Assembly (NCBI GenBank): GCA_963377175.1
Contig: CAUJNA010001502.1
Coordinates: 159,001 to 223,000 of the forward strand
Direction of reading: 5' to 3'
DNA from: Effrenium voratum
Lineage: Eukaryota > Sar > Dinophyceae > Suessiales > Symbiodiniaceae
DNA length: 64,000 bases
In this document: piece after piece, positions 36,486-50,300 of the stretch
Layout: each line of letters begins with the position of its first letter
How positions within the stretch are numbered: the first letter of the stretch is position 1
Position numbers and translations under genes: made by a program
The notes under the pieces: generated by a model
The model's input: only the letters and a program-made list of their open reading frames with translations
Database searches by the model: none
What the model was told of the DNA's origin: nothing

Positions 36486-38087
36486 AACAGCACCGCACCA
36501 TTTTCCTTGGTCCCCTGCAATGGGGTTCAAACAAGCCTCCTTGCCTGAAAACCTGGCGTCCTGCGACAAACCTTACCATTGGCCAATTGATAAGGCAGCA
36601 ACAAACATACCTCGTTCAGCTTCCCTTGGGGCTGGCTTCCCATTTACCCTCTATAAGAACCAGGGGTTCAAACCCCCCAAAGCAAACAAATCCAAAGCAC
36701 CAAATAAGGTTCAATTGCATCCCACACACGTACAGCAGAATCGGACAAATGAACTGAAGAAGCGCTAGAACATGGACAAGAAAAGTGAAGACACCCCTGC
36801 TAGATGCGGAAACAAGGGGTAGGTGTCCTTTTGAACTGTTCCTTTTTGAGTCGTGGCCTGCTTGAGAGAATCAAACAAGTAGTGGGTCTGTCAAAATCGG
36901 GGGGAATTCGAAGCTTGAGATCAACCCTGCAAAAGGTGCCGAGCCTCAAAAAACAGACACACACACACACACAAACGTGGCTATCAAGCAAAGCCAGCCT
37001 CCCTTTTTTCGGACAACTCTAGGCATTAGCGTTGTACAAGGCCTCAACCCACCGGAAGAAGCCGCGAAACGGGCAAACGGCCCTGAACCGATCTGGCGGA
37101 TTTGCGGCGAGACGCGGCAAGTTTACACCAGAAAAGGCAACTGAACCGTGCGGGAGAATAAGCCCAGGTGATATCCCCAACATTCCCCAACCCACCCTCC
37201 GGAACCCTCCCTGAAAGCTGCCCCAAACCACCTAAGCACCTATGTGGGCAGAGACCAAGCCCATAGCTTCCAGCCGTTCAGGAAAAAGGCTCTTGGCCTT
37301 GCGACTCTCACTTTCTAAAAGAATCAACGGATCCCTTAGAGGCACAAATGAAGCCAGGATTCCCAGAAAGCAAGTTGCAGTGGCTTCCTGTACGCAAGCA
37401 AGCGCAGGCCGTGGAACTTGTGCTGGGGCATTGGAAGCTAGAAAACCATCTTCCTGCTCTTAAGCCTTGCTCACGCTCGATGACGTCACAGGCGGGGTCG
37501 GTTGTTGGCACCCTGCACAAAGTCTAACTGTTTGATAGGATGAAGGGAAACAAACGTCTCCAAAAGTGGGGACATTTACTCCCCAAGCGCTTCTATCAGG
37601 CTAGCGGGGAAGATTCATTCATTTCCCAGAAGGCTGAACATGAAAGGACGATGAGAAGTAAATCCTGTCGGCTTCATCCTGAACCCCTTCCGCATCAAAG
37701 AAGCCGCCCCTCCGTCCGTCCAGCCGCCGCCAGACCGAGCCAATTATGCTCATGGGATCCCATGCCTCGTTCTCACTGGATTTTACCTGAATGGCAACCT
37801 TGGAAGGAGGAAACTTTGTGACCCCTTGAGAAAAGCAAAGAAGAACAATGTGGCCAGGGGTCAAAATCTCGTACCCCCAGTAAACATCCCAATCCCCACT
37901 AAAATAGGTTCTAAAATTGGTGGTGCACCAATCCCCCAAAATTGGATCCCATCGGTTTTGACCCAATGTGGGGTTGGGGGAGTTCCGGGGCAAGGCCGGG
38001 CATCTCGTGAACTGAGCTGCACGTAGCTGTACACGGCACATGTTCGCACCGAAGGGGCCACCAAGCTCTGAGCTTTTCGTCTGCCAA

Positions 38088-38168
38088 CTCACTTCCTGAG
38101 TAGATTGGCGAAATGCCACTAAAAGGTTCTTCCCAAAAGGCACCAAGTCCAAGAACGCAGGGAGTAAG
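38088..38168. mobile_element. R1 inverted-repeat element just 3' of the TPC stop
   Basis: CTCACTTCCTGAGTAGATTG at the left and GAACGCAGGGAGTAAG at the right; a short internal deletion makes it 81 bp. It may lie in the TPC 3' UTR. Confidence 0.8.
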
Positions 38169-38274
38169 TAACACAGTCTTCCCAAGTAAGAAGTGTCCAG
38201 CAACTAAGGAGGCGCGAAGAAGCTCGAAGCAAGTGGCGCCCGGTTTTTGCTTCGTTGCCACTCTTTGACTCAGG

Positions 38275-38363
38275 TCAAAGGTCGCTTTTCTCGTCGAAGT
38301 CATCGGCCTCGCTGGTCGTGGAACTGGAACTCGCGGACTGGTCTGGTCGGTGCGTCGGAAGGC
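38275..38363 (-). CDS. TPC exon Y: C-terminus and stop
   Basis: Encodes LPTHRPDQSASSSSTTSEAD then DFDEKSDL and a TGA stop. A Ser/Thr run next to acidic residues suggests a phosphorylatable cytosolic tail (inference). CAG|G acceptor in the required phase 1. An R1 element lies about 110 bp downstream of the stop. Confidence 0.72.
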
Positions 38364-41300
38364 CTGAGGCAGCCAAGGCCTGATTTTTCATCTTTAGCAC
38401 GCTTCCTTTGACCCATAGTCACAAAGCACTTTCAAACTGAATTCTGGGTTAGACGTAGACCCCTGAAGCTCACTTTTTGCTTGAAGAAAGACATGGAGGA
38501 ATAGCGTCTACCAACGGCGTGGACCTCCAAGCAATTCGTGGCAGTGCCCCGCCTGCATGGGGCCAGCTGGAGCCTTTGTGAATCACCATCAGGGGGTGCG
38601 TCTCTGTCCGCTCATCCTACGGCCAGCGCGACTCGGGAAAAAGCCAACACACCTTGGCCATGATTGCCTGAAAGCCTCAGTGGATGTCTAGAACCCTTAT
38701 TAACTTATTAACAGGTTCATGACGATCCCTACGCCAAGGGGCCTTGTGGCACCTTCAAAGGCGACAATCTGATGAATGATTGTCACTGAGTACTCGAGCA
38801 AATCACAGCCCGCGGACTCCCCTACAGGTTGTCATGGAAGCCAGCAAAAGGGTCCCCCAAAAGGAGATTCCTCTACAAGTGGCGGGTTTTGGGGTTCCAT
38901 GTCAAGCTGTAGGCAGCATTTCCTTGTTTAGTGTTGCAAGGAAACCAAACCAAACAAGCAATCGCAGGAATTTACTCCACTACTTCGCCTGACGCAGGAC
39001 GCAACCAGGCAGGACCAAACAAAGCTTTGCTCGTTTTCCCCGTTGAGGCTTGGATTTTCATGGGCGCTTTTCTTGGGAAGCTGCTTTGCTATGCGACATC
39101 ACCAGCCTCACCCAGAATGGTACTCAGGTTTTCAAGAAACACGGCGCTTGTGATACTTGGCACGCCATTGGTCCATGTTCAGCTTAACAAAACATCGAAA
39201 ACTCAAGGCCACCAACTCTGTGCCAGCCCGAGAAGAACTGGCCAATCGTGTCCTCCCGAAAGACCTACCCTGGAACGCTTCAAACCATAGAACATCGCTG
39301 GGTGGCAGGTGACGATGTCACTACTTAAATGTTCATCACGATTTCCCCCTATAGCTACCTATGCTATAGGTGATGCCTCTATGTGCATTCTCCCCCCAAA
39401 TGAAGCGGCCCCCATATCCCGACCGAAACGGGGTAAGCCGTTTTTAAGTGCGCATGGCAACGATCCAGCTCAACCATTTGGAGGAGCTCCGTCATACCAT
39501 AGCTGCATAAACCTAGGCACACAGACAGCAAAGGTTGTCTTCCGGTTGAGGTCCTTGAATGCATAAACACCATTTAGGCAGAGCCAACTCCTAAAAAAAA
39601 AAAACGCATCCAAGGGTCTCGCGGTGCATTCTGGCACCAAATTGACGCTCCCGGACCCCTTTCTCGGGTCCACGACCCCTTTCTCGGGTCCAACGTGTGA
39701 CGCTCCCGCCTCGTTGAGAAGCAAGCGCTGGAGCAGCGTCTCGCGTCCTGGCAAGGCGTGGGCTGAACTTGGCTCACTTCCTGAGTAAATTGGTCAGAAC
39801 AAGTCAAACGGTGGGTATTTGCGATTGAAGAGCCCCAGCTTTTTCATGGCGACACGACCCAAAGTTTGAGCAGGTTTTTTTTGTTCGTCCAAACCAGCGC
39901 AAACGCGCAAGCCAAACAAACAAACAAAACAAATAAAGCGACCCAGAAGAGGATTCGCGCCACCAACATTGCTGGTAGCCGCACCGAATTCCCTTTAACC
40001 AGCCCATCAAAAGGGTACCAGGCACAAACCATGCTTCTGCAGTCCGCAAGCTGGGCGATCCTTCGTTTGATTCGAATCAAAAGAACGCCAAGAATCGTTT
40101 ACTCACTTTCCCAGTTTGACAAAACAGGCTGGTGTTAGGTGGGCGGAAAGCAAATGCCCCTTGGGGTGCATCGCGCTACAAGCCGGCTGTCCGTAAGGTG
40201 GTTGTTAACACCAAAATACCTTTCAGGAACCGTTGCCCCCCCCCCCAAATGAACAACTTCGCACATTGCTGTTCGCGACTCTTGGCGGGGTAGACTCACG
40301 AAGCCCTTTATTTAAAGGGGAACTTTCGAAAGGGGGGGCCGCTCTTAGGGGCGTGGCCTGCAGATTTTGCCGCATTTCATTCCCTAGGTTCAATCCCAAG
40401 ACCCGGAAGGTCCTTCCCTCGCTCTCGCGCCAGAGTTGCCCCAAATTCCATCGGACAGGGCCACGCCTTGGGAGGGCTTCCAGGCCGGCGACTCTTCCGC
40501 AGCCTCGGTGTCGTCGCTCTCCATCTCCTCGCGCGGATTGGATCCAGCCGCCCGCACGCGGCTAAGAAGGGCGTGTGAAAGCGACATGCGGCATGTGGTT
40601 GGACCATGTTCTGAAGAAACAGAAACCTTCTTTGCGTAACTTGGACTTGGATGTTTTCGAGGTTCCTTTTGGCATCTTTTGGCGGGGTGACGGTTCAAAG
40701 GGGACATATACTGTAACTTGCTGGTGCGACAGGTAGGGAATGTGGGAATGAACCGTTTCGGGATTTTCGAATAAAGGAAACCGCCAGTTGAATGGTTTAT
40801 AAGGGTCATTCCCTCCCGGTACTTCCCCGCAAGCTGCTTCTTTCACACCAGGTGGCTCGGTAGAACTTGTTTTTTGTTATTCAGAGTTGCTCCAACCCAA
40901 ACCTTGGGGCTTGATCTAGCGCTCGCGTTTGCAAGCCTAAGCCCGACCCATGGTTCCACTTAAGGCCTTGGTAAGCTTCGCTCCCTTGCAACCAAGTTTA
41001 TCCAAACAAAAAGAGGTCGAGCCATGCCCCCAAACTTGCCCAGACTGATCTGACCCCAGATTTGGTCGGCAACGCACCGGCGGTAAATGATGACTGCTGG
41101 CTGGTGAAAAAGGCAACCAACCTACCGTTCCACCCCATCGGGCGGCGGGAAACCTCCCCGCGGTTCCTCGCGCACAGCCAAGGCGGTGTCAATGATCAGG
41201 GCTAGGAGGATGTTCAAAACGATGAGGTTCGCCAGCACCTGAACAAAGCACGGAAATTCCGAGGAGCCAATCAAAAGGGCTAAGAAAAACAGGTGTCCTG

Positions 41301-44300
41301 CAGAAAGAAAAACCTTCTCGTTGGACAAGCTTTCCTGATGCCGTATAGTTATCCCAGCAAACATTGGGGGGTATGTCCAAATTCATGCATCACCCCAGCG
41401 GGATTGTTTTTTGTTGAATTCGGAAACGGGTGTTTGCTATGAACATGTTGTTTATACCATGTATTTGTACTTTTGGGGCCTTTGCTAACATGATGAACAA
41501 AATAGCCTAACTCAACAAGGGAAGGCTGATTCATCATGGATCCTCATTCTGTCTCCCAACCCGGCCAAATTCATTCGTCCCATGCCGAGGCGCAAAGAAG
41601 GACACGAAGAAGAGGCTCGCGTACACCTCGCAAGCAAGCCAAAACCTCCATTCCTTACACCAATAACTTGGAACCTGACCCGGGTTCCTGGAAGACCATT
41701 TTCCTTTTAAAGGGACCCCTGTCAGTTTCCGTGTTAATTGTTGGGAGGGCGTGTCCCCTTTAAAACATCTCCGCAAAAGGAACCTCGAACTAAATTGCCT
41801 GGCGGGAAGGAGCCTGGTTATGCAAAAAAGATGCCAAACCAGCTGCCACTTGGGAAAGCATACCAGAAGACTTGAAGACCCGAAGGGCACTAAAGACTAA
41901 AGGGAAACCAAACGGAATTCAAAAGCAAGACAAACCCAAACTCACACCCAAGGAAATCAAGAAATGCTGATTTTGCTAAAGACTCACCAAAATCAAAAAG
42001 ACTTTTCCCCGCTTTTGGCTTCTTCGAACAGGTCGGCTTGGATTTGGCGAAGGCACGGAGGTAGCAGCCATAAAGCCACCGGCAATGACGAACCAGTTGT
42101 TCACCACCATCACCGAGAAGAGTGTCACCAGGCCTGGCGCATCATGGACCCCCCCGCTAAAACCCCATAAGGCCATAAGAAGGGCTTATTCTCGCCTTCT
42201 CTAGGCTTATCCAGGGATAGTGGCTGTCCCCCTAGAGGTCCATGAGCGTAAGACTTGGGCTGTCCCAATCCCAATCCTGAACTGGGTAGTTCAAAATGGG
42301 GAGAGGGCCCCCAATCCATAACCCATACACCACTACAACAAGGGAAGCCGCTACCAAAACTCAGGATTGATTTTGAACAACCCTGTAAGACCTGCCTGCT
42401 GACCACCTCGATCAGTGTTGCTTTGTTGCAGGGGACCTGCTGCTGGTTGATTTCCAGGAGCAAGCAAAAACATACATATATATATAGATACATATGGCTG
42501 GTTGTCAAAATGTTGGCTCCCAGTTTTGCAGCGTAAATCGCCATTCCACGGGGGCCCGTATCATTCGGGCCATATGAACACGTAACCATTGCGGCACAAA
42601 AGGTTTGACTAGGAAATGTGCAAATAACTGACAGGCGCGCTAGCGCGGGCCTTTTCTGAAGCTGCTGTCGGTTGAGCTCGCCGAGCTTGTAGAGGTGCTG
42701 CTGTAGGATATTTAAGAAACCCCCATGTTCTACACCACGCCTTCAGCAAGCAACACATCCGAACTGGTTCGTACTACGGGTATATAGTTTTACTTAGCCT
42801 GACTTTCAACTACAGCCTAGAAACACGCAAGTGGTTTCTTAGGCATTGCCTTCAACAAGGCACGCGCCCCAGCGTTTAAGTTGGCAACTGCCTGCTAGCG
42901 CGGTGCTAGCGCAGAGCTAGCGCGAACAACTGCCTATGTTTTCGGATTTTTCGCAGGGTCACGTGTTCCAAGGTCAGGTACAGATTTCGTGACAGGCGCA
43001 ATGCTTTCGGAAGGGCAGGCATGGCAGGCGCAGCACTTTCGCGCAAGACACGTGCAGATTTTGTGGCAAACGCAGCACTTTCGCTTTGCGAGCAAGAAAT
43101 GCGTCGACGACCAGACAGAAGGGCCATTCGTGCGCATCTCACATGCCACGTCAACTAACGTCCCCGACCTAGCGCCGATCTAGCGCAAAGCTAGCGCTGC
43201 CAGTGGGATTTGCATGATTTAGGTGGGGGCCCGCTTCATTTCGAAAATGAAAAAACAAGATGGAACAGGAATTATGCACATACTGTATATAGCTCCTTAG
43301 CCGGCCTTTTAGAACGGAAGCCATATATATATATATACCCCCCCCCCATGGACCCTGGTTTGGTGCGGTTGACCTGTATTTTCCAGTGTTTTATGCTTTT
43401 TTTTGCTTCTTGGATTTGTGTCAAAATTGGGGGGAGGGTCATTCATGTATATGATACGCATGCATGCATACAGATGTGATAAAAGCAATGACATCAGCAC
43501 CTGCAATCTGAACAAGTTTGAATGCATCCAATAATACAAGAACAACTCAGACATCTTGTTAAGAATAAATAAAAATTATGGGATTCAAGATTCAAGAATG
43601 TGAGAAAATATTTTCTGGGAATCTTGAATCTTGAATATTGAATATTGAATCTCATAATTTTTAAAAAGTTTAAAAATTCCAGGGTTGTCCCAATACTCTC
43701 GGTGTTCAATAAAAATCTCGGAAAAGTGTCTGTGAAATATTTCAATCCAGTGGTAACGGATGTTCGAGGTGATAGAACAACTTGAACATTTTTAGGGGTT
43801 GACCAGGATGGATGATTCTCAGGAAAGTGGTGGTTTGTGGGCTCCTCAATATTGAATCCCCAATCCAGTGGTAAAGCACTTTCAAGTGTTAGAATAACTT
43901 GAATGCTATTTGGGTTTGGCCAGGATTGACAATTCTCAAGAAAGCTTGCTGCGTAATCTTCAATCTTGAATCTTCCATCCGATAGTAGCAAATGTTCAAG
44001 TGCTTAGCGATCCAGTGGACACACTTTCAAGTTATTGGTTAGACAAACGTTCAAGTGCTTTTGGTGAGCTTCATGTCAGCTATGCTCATGTTGACCCCTT
44101 TCCAGGAGGTAAACAAAGGCAGGTGTAACGCTCAAAAATACTGTATTTTCCAGTATTTTATGAGGAGGCGCAGGATCATTGGGCGTACTATATATGTGTG
44201 TATGTATGTGTATAAATAGATATACATATGTATGCACGTTCACACACCGTCCCCCAACCCTCTTGAACTACCTGTCCACATTTGCTCATCTACTACCTCC

Positions 44301-47300
44301 ACCTTTTGAGATAGAATTAACTTTCCTGCGCAAATATAACTTTAAATACAACGGTATAGCTAGAATCCCTGTTTCGAGATAGTTTAGATTTTGAACCTCT
44401 CTTCCCTTGAAATTTCCCTTTGGAACACCGTCTAACAAGTTCAATGTCGGACCTTTCTTATGCTACAAAAGGGCCAGAATGTAAATAACACAAATCCTAT
44501 TTTGAATTTCCAAACGTATAGCCATATTTAGTATGAATTATATTTGAGATGTAGTCTCTATTCACTTGATATTATCAAAAGCAAATTGAGTTGTGTTCGT
44601 CTTAGATTATATTTACCACTTGGATTATATTTGGAGAAAAACACATCTAACTTCTTGTGTTATAGATGAGTTGGAGTTTAGCCGATATATACATTTTCAT
44701 GTAGCTGCTATTTGGAAAGGATTTGCTTGTTTAAGATGTAATTGAACATAAACTCATTTTTGAAAACTATATCCAGAATCCATACTAAACCATATTCAAA
44801 ATTCCAATTCTAGTTGAAGTAACATCTTATTTGGAAAGGGTATCATACTGGGACATTGTCGAGGACTCCGGGCTCCAAATTATCACGCTTTGGGGACCCA
44901 CAATTAGAAATTTCGAGAATATAAATTTGGAAATTCTAGATTTGCCATCCCCAAAAGGCAGTAAAACCAGGGTCCATGGGGGGGGGGGGTTGCATATATA
45001 TATATATATATGGAGGGCGTGCAACTCCTCAGAGAAAACTCTCTACTTTTGAGACACGTTCAACTAAACGGCTAGTCAAGAAATCCAAAAGAAAACTCAT
45101 TGAATTTCAGACAAACCCAATTTAAGAATTTAACCAGCAGGAAGCCCAACATTCTAGAGATAACATATGTTTCGAAGACAACCTCAACAAACCCTTGTGC
45201 CAGCCATCCTTCCTGCCCATCCCCCGCCCGATCTTCGGCCTGACGGGAAGTCGTCAAAGTTCAGGGCCCAGTACCTCGCAGGTAGACACTGACCAACCAA
45301 ATCTGCAGGGCCTACACTTCCCGTCGAAACTTCACACCTAAAGGCAAAAAAACCGCGTTAAATGGCGGCAAAGGCGGGTGTTCAGCAACATTGGCAATAT
45401 CCTCCGGCATCTCCAACATCTCATCTGTCGGAAGCCTTCGTGGATCTGCTCTTGCCGATCTCATCCAAACGGCTCTTACACGAGTCCTCTTCGTCCCGGC
45501 CTGCAAACCAGGCATGTCGACCTGACACTCCAGCCCGGCGAGTCAAAAACAAAAGTGCGAAGCTCGTGGAAAACGAGCCGCCCACTTCCGCGTTTTCCCG
45601 TCAGAAGACATTCTCCCGTCACCGGACGGGGCACTGGGAAGCCGCGTAGGTGGTGCCCTGCAAGTTCTGCCGCGTCATCTTGCCCCCGAAAAGTTGCTCC
45701 TCGGCTTGCTGTGACCCCTCTGCAAAAAAAAAGCGCCACCAGTTGTTTCAACAAAACAGTTCAAGTCCAAAGGTCTGATCCCAATCATCCATAAGGAAGG
45801 AAGGGGTGGCCTGAGTTCAGGAGCACAAACTATGGGCCTTGCCCAAACTGAAGATGAAAGCGAGCTTGGCACCGCGGCAGGTACATCTGGCCCATTTTTG
45901 TCACGGGGGTTTTGCAGCTGGGCGGCGCGGGAGACCGGGCGGCGTTTGCCAATCATCGGCCACTTCTGGGGGTGGATGCCGATTCCTTTTCCCCATCTTA
46001 CCCCTTAAAACTCCAAGCCCTGGGGAAGTTAATCTTTTACAGACATATAGTCCATGTTACCCAAAAAGTTGAAAAGTTGTGTTTTTAAGAGGTAAGCCAT
46101 TCTTTTCAGCCATCGCTCTTGCTTTTCAAAAACCGGAGCGCCATATTTTTTCGGGGTGCTTGGCGGTTTTCTGGGGAGTGCCGGATGTCTGGAAAGAATG
46201 GAAATGGAAGTTACCCCTAGACCACTGCTTGCTTTCATCGTCGAACCTTGGCCATGAACATTGAAAACAAATCTGCTCGCCATCTCATGGGCTGAACCGC
46301 TCTGATACCTTGGCCCAAGGTGACAGTGACTAGACTCCCGAAAAGCAGACAACACCTACAAAACACAGTGGAGCACAGTGGAAGAAGTTTTGCTTAACCG
46401 ACCTCCCCTTGGCTTCAACTAAACACATTGGCCTAGAATACACAATCTGCAAAAACTACACATGCCTAGAATACTGACATTTGTTTGTTGCTTTGAGGGG
46501 CAGAGTCTGCTTATGCAAATGCATGCTGCCAGTAGCCCTGCCGGGAGGATACCGGCGATGTGCCAAACAGTCTCAAAACACCTGAATCCGCGCATCCGCG
46601 GAATGTGGGGGTTTCATTGGCTCAGAAAAGAACCTGGGTTGAAGTCATGCTCGCAGGGTTGGGCACGCGGAAGAACTGTGCCCTTGGCTTTAAACATTGC
46701 CCAATCCTGCACTGGATACTTCAACGTGAAAAGGGATCACACATCTTATTGAGTAGTCCGTGGGATCGCTACGACAAGTTGGACACCGCTGACCTCTTGC
46801 AAAACAACTCATCTCTTGTGAAGCCTGATGTGAGGAATCCCTAAGTACAGAACCTGCATCATGCTGAGCTCGTGTCAATCTCAGGTGTGGCCATAAAATT
46901 GGCACAATGATTGAGCTTGAACGACCCAACGAAGCAGTTGCCTGCCCAGGTGCTCCAATCGTGGCGTAGATGTAGTACCTCAGCTCGCAGCACTCAACTG
47001 GGAGTTTCATGCCAGGCCCCGTTTTACTTGATATTCGAAGGGACACCAAAAGGAACCCATCGGTGTTACGGGACCCCCATTTTTGAGAAACACCCCACTG
47101 ACTTTGAAACCTGACACTTTCGGCTAGATGGCAAGTACCAACCTCATCCTCCCAAAGGAATCTCGAATACAGTAATAATGGCAAACATTGACAGCCCTGT
47201 TCATTCTCTGGTACTCTGGAAGGATATCCATGAGTTCCATGCGCCCATGGGGTGAGTGCCCATAAGGTGTCTCACTTAAGCACTCAAAAGCTGCGAAACT

Positions 47301-50300
47301 GGCATTCAGCCAAAAAAAACATCCAGAAAACTCCCCTTCAAATCTTCCATGGAACATCATGGAACCAAAAACGACCTCGAATTTGTAGAAGATTCAGTGT
47401 TGAAAGCTTTCCTCCGCAGGAGTTGAACCTTGAGAAGACAAACCGACCAACAACCTATTTGACCCAGAAATAGAAGCTTAAGCTTTTGTGTGGCCATGAC
47501 TAAAAATGGACCAAACTAGCAAAAGCAAAGGCCAACCAACAGGTCGGCTTTGGACAAGTGAGCCAAGGGACAACAGAAAAGGTTTAAAAGAACGGTGGAC
47601 TTTGGACAAGTGGCCCAGTTCACATGAATGATCCCTTTCCAAACTACGAGCTTTTCCGCAGCAATGCGGTGAAAACTGGGAAACCATCGTGGGATCCAAA
47701 CTGCCTGCATTTCCATCAGCAGATCCCATAGGAAGTGAGTTTATTGGAAACTTCCATTTGATGTGGTGGACACTGATCGTTGCTCGGAAGAAGTTTTCCA
47801 GGTTCAGGTTGCACCAGTTGAGTCTCAATCATAGCCTGGTACAAAGAAGCCTTGTCCATATGTAAAGAGATACCCAGACCCCCACGGCCATGGGCAAAAC
47901 AGTCACCAGTGTTTGAAAGTTGTTTGACATGTTGCCTTTCCACAAACAAGGTCTGAGAACAAACTTACCACCAAAGCGATCCAAGACCAAAAAGTCACTC
48001 AAGTCCCGGGACCCAAATTGATGTGTGTTTCTTTTTAGAGGGACCCCCAAATTGGTTTTCCTTTTGGTTTCCCTTGGAGTGGGTAACGGAATCTCCGCAC
48101 CCATAGGCCTCCCGCAACTCTCTCTCTCTCTCGCTCTCACCCGCCGCCCTCCCGCCGCCAGCACCAGCCGGGGTGCACCATGAGCAGCAGGAGCCCTGTG
48201 CGGTGGTACACCGGAGCCAGGCGTGCCATGAGGGACACCAAGTAGCGAAAGGGGGTGATGTAGTTGGAGAGGCAAATCAGCCGCGAGATGTGGAGCGCCA
48301 GGACCTGAGTTCAAGATCAGATTTCTGGAGAAGAACCAGAGCCCTAGGAGACCAAGACCCCAAAATAAGAGGGCCTTTGATCCGCTCGAAGAGCTTAAAT
48401 CATGAGGTCTTGGGCCCCCTACGGCAGGGATCATCCTCAAACTAAGTAGGTGGAAGCTCAAATCAGATTCTAGAGGAATCTCCTTTCGCCAAAACGCCCC
48501 CGTTTCTCTGTGAGGGGCACCAGAGCCTCACGAAAGACCATGACCTTTCTGATAAATGCAAGGTGAAATAGGGAACCCTGGCAAAGTACCAAGAATCAAG
48601 TCCAGGAGTTTTGGAATATTCAGCAGGGGCTCGTGCTGAAAAATGATCCCCCAGTCCTCAGCTTCCCTCTAATTGTTGCTTCGGAAAAGGCGAGCTCAAC
48701 CCACCCTGACTTCCTTCAACACATCCTGGAATATTTGGGTCTCACAGCACATGGTGTTAACGGTATAAACTCACATGGACTCACATTTATATGCATTTAA
48801 TCGTACGTCCAGATTAAGAGCGTGCCTTTACTAAACCGCAGAAACCAACAAGAACAACCTCGAACGGTTCTACTAAAATTTGATACTCGGAAAGTTGCAA
48901 TTTTGACGGCCCATTTTGGAGGGGACCAAAAGAGGAAATGCGGTCGGTCCCTAACTATCCTATTAACAAATATCGTTTGATCATATGTTGTTGTGTTAAC
49001 TGTTTTCTTCTTTTTTTGGGAGGGGGGTGATTCGGATGTTCGGAAGGGTTTTTTCTTAAGCAACTGGAAGTATCTTTTCAGGAGCCCCGTAAACCAAGGC
49101 GCTGTGCGAACCATCCAGTGCGGCTCATGGGAGACCATCATGCAAATCTCCAGCAGAAGCAAGGCGAAAATGGAGAAGAAGTCGAAGCGGTTCCGGTAGG
49201 GTCGCCGGTTCCAGTACCTGAAAACGGGTGACCGGGTGGACATGGGGTGCTCCTAGGCGCCGACGCCCTTTTGGGAATCGGCTCAAATGACGTTTTGTGC
49301 CTGGAAGAAAAAGAGGGGCTCTAAACCCTGCCTTTCTCACTTCCAGAGCGGAATGGCGAAAATTAACCTTTGATCTATTACTACAATGGTCTTTTCAAAA
49401 AGTCTAAAGTCCATGAAATCGGGGAGTAAGCATTGCTGCTATATTCGGAGTGGTCCCGAACCGCTGCGGAGGGTTCGCGAAGGGCACCGGCAGTTGTTGT
49501 TGGGATGATATCTGGGCCTATTTCAGACTCTGCTTCATTTTTAGTCTAGCCTAATCTACATAGAACAAAACTAGAGACCTTGCACAAGGGGCAAGCTAGT
49601 TTCCTTGCTTTCACCATGTCTTCCCAACGCGCTTCCTCAAGCGCGATGCACGCTTGAGACGGGGGAAAAAAAGAAAACAACAACAACGCGCACCTGGCAG
49701 GGCCCATCACCAGCATCTGCACCACCATCTGCAGACCAAAGAAGACCGTGGTGGCCTCGCGAAAAGTTTTTCGCCGCCGCCCCGAGGCCACGGGTTTGAC
49801 TGGAACGACAAGAAGCTCCGGAGGGAACTCCTTGGCACCGGATCTCCTCAAGAGTTGGAAGTGTCTTCCATTGAAACGCTCGCCACTTTTGGAGGCTCCA
49901 AAAAGGGGTTCATGGAGGGATCCCTGTCCTGACAGAGTTCGGGACTTTTTGGCCTGGACGTACCAGTGTTCATCCTGACTCTTGCTACAATGACATGCGC
50001 CTTCTGGTTTCCCTTCAAACCGCCAAAAATGGACTACCCTCCAAAAACACATGTGACAATCATTGGCCCTTTGGCGAGCAAACAGCTGATTTCCTCAACA
50101 GGTTTCTGGGAATTGCCGAAACTCTTCTGTGACGCTGTGGAAAAATGGGCTTCCCACTGACAGCACGTTGACCACACTTCCTCCCCTTAATGCGTCTCTT
50201 GGGTACCCGAAAATTATTATTGACCTCCCGTCAGGTCAAGGAGGTGATGGTCCCGGTATCCGAGTAGTTGAAAAATCCAACCTTCTCACAACCCCGGGTG

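Larger units (their letters stand above)
31986..38274. other. Spacer between the two genes, mostly repeats
   Basis: From 32.4 kb it is dominated by the CAT/ATG block, the GT tract, the G-run tract and R1 copies at 34,767 and 36,379. It includes the TPC 3' flank and whatever lies upstream of the PAN-like gene. No promoter motif or spliced-leader sequence was recognised. Confidence 0.5.

Noticed and set aside
47124..47360. Minus ORF with AFECLSE as a possible pore piece
   Set aside because: The TPC exons P and Q join directly in phase; no splice signals in the right phase were found.
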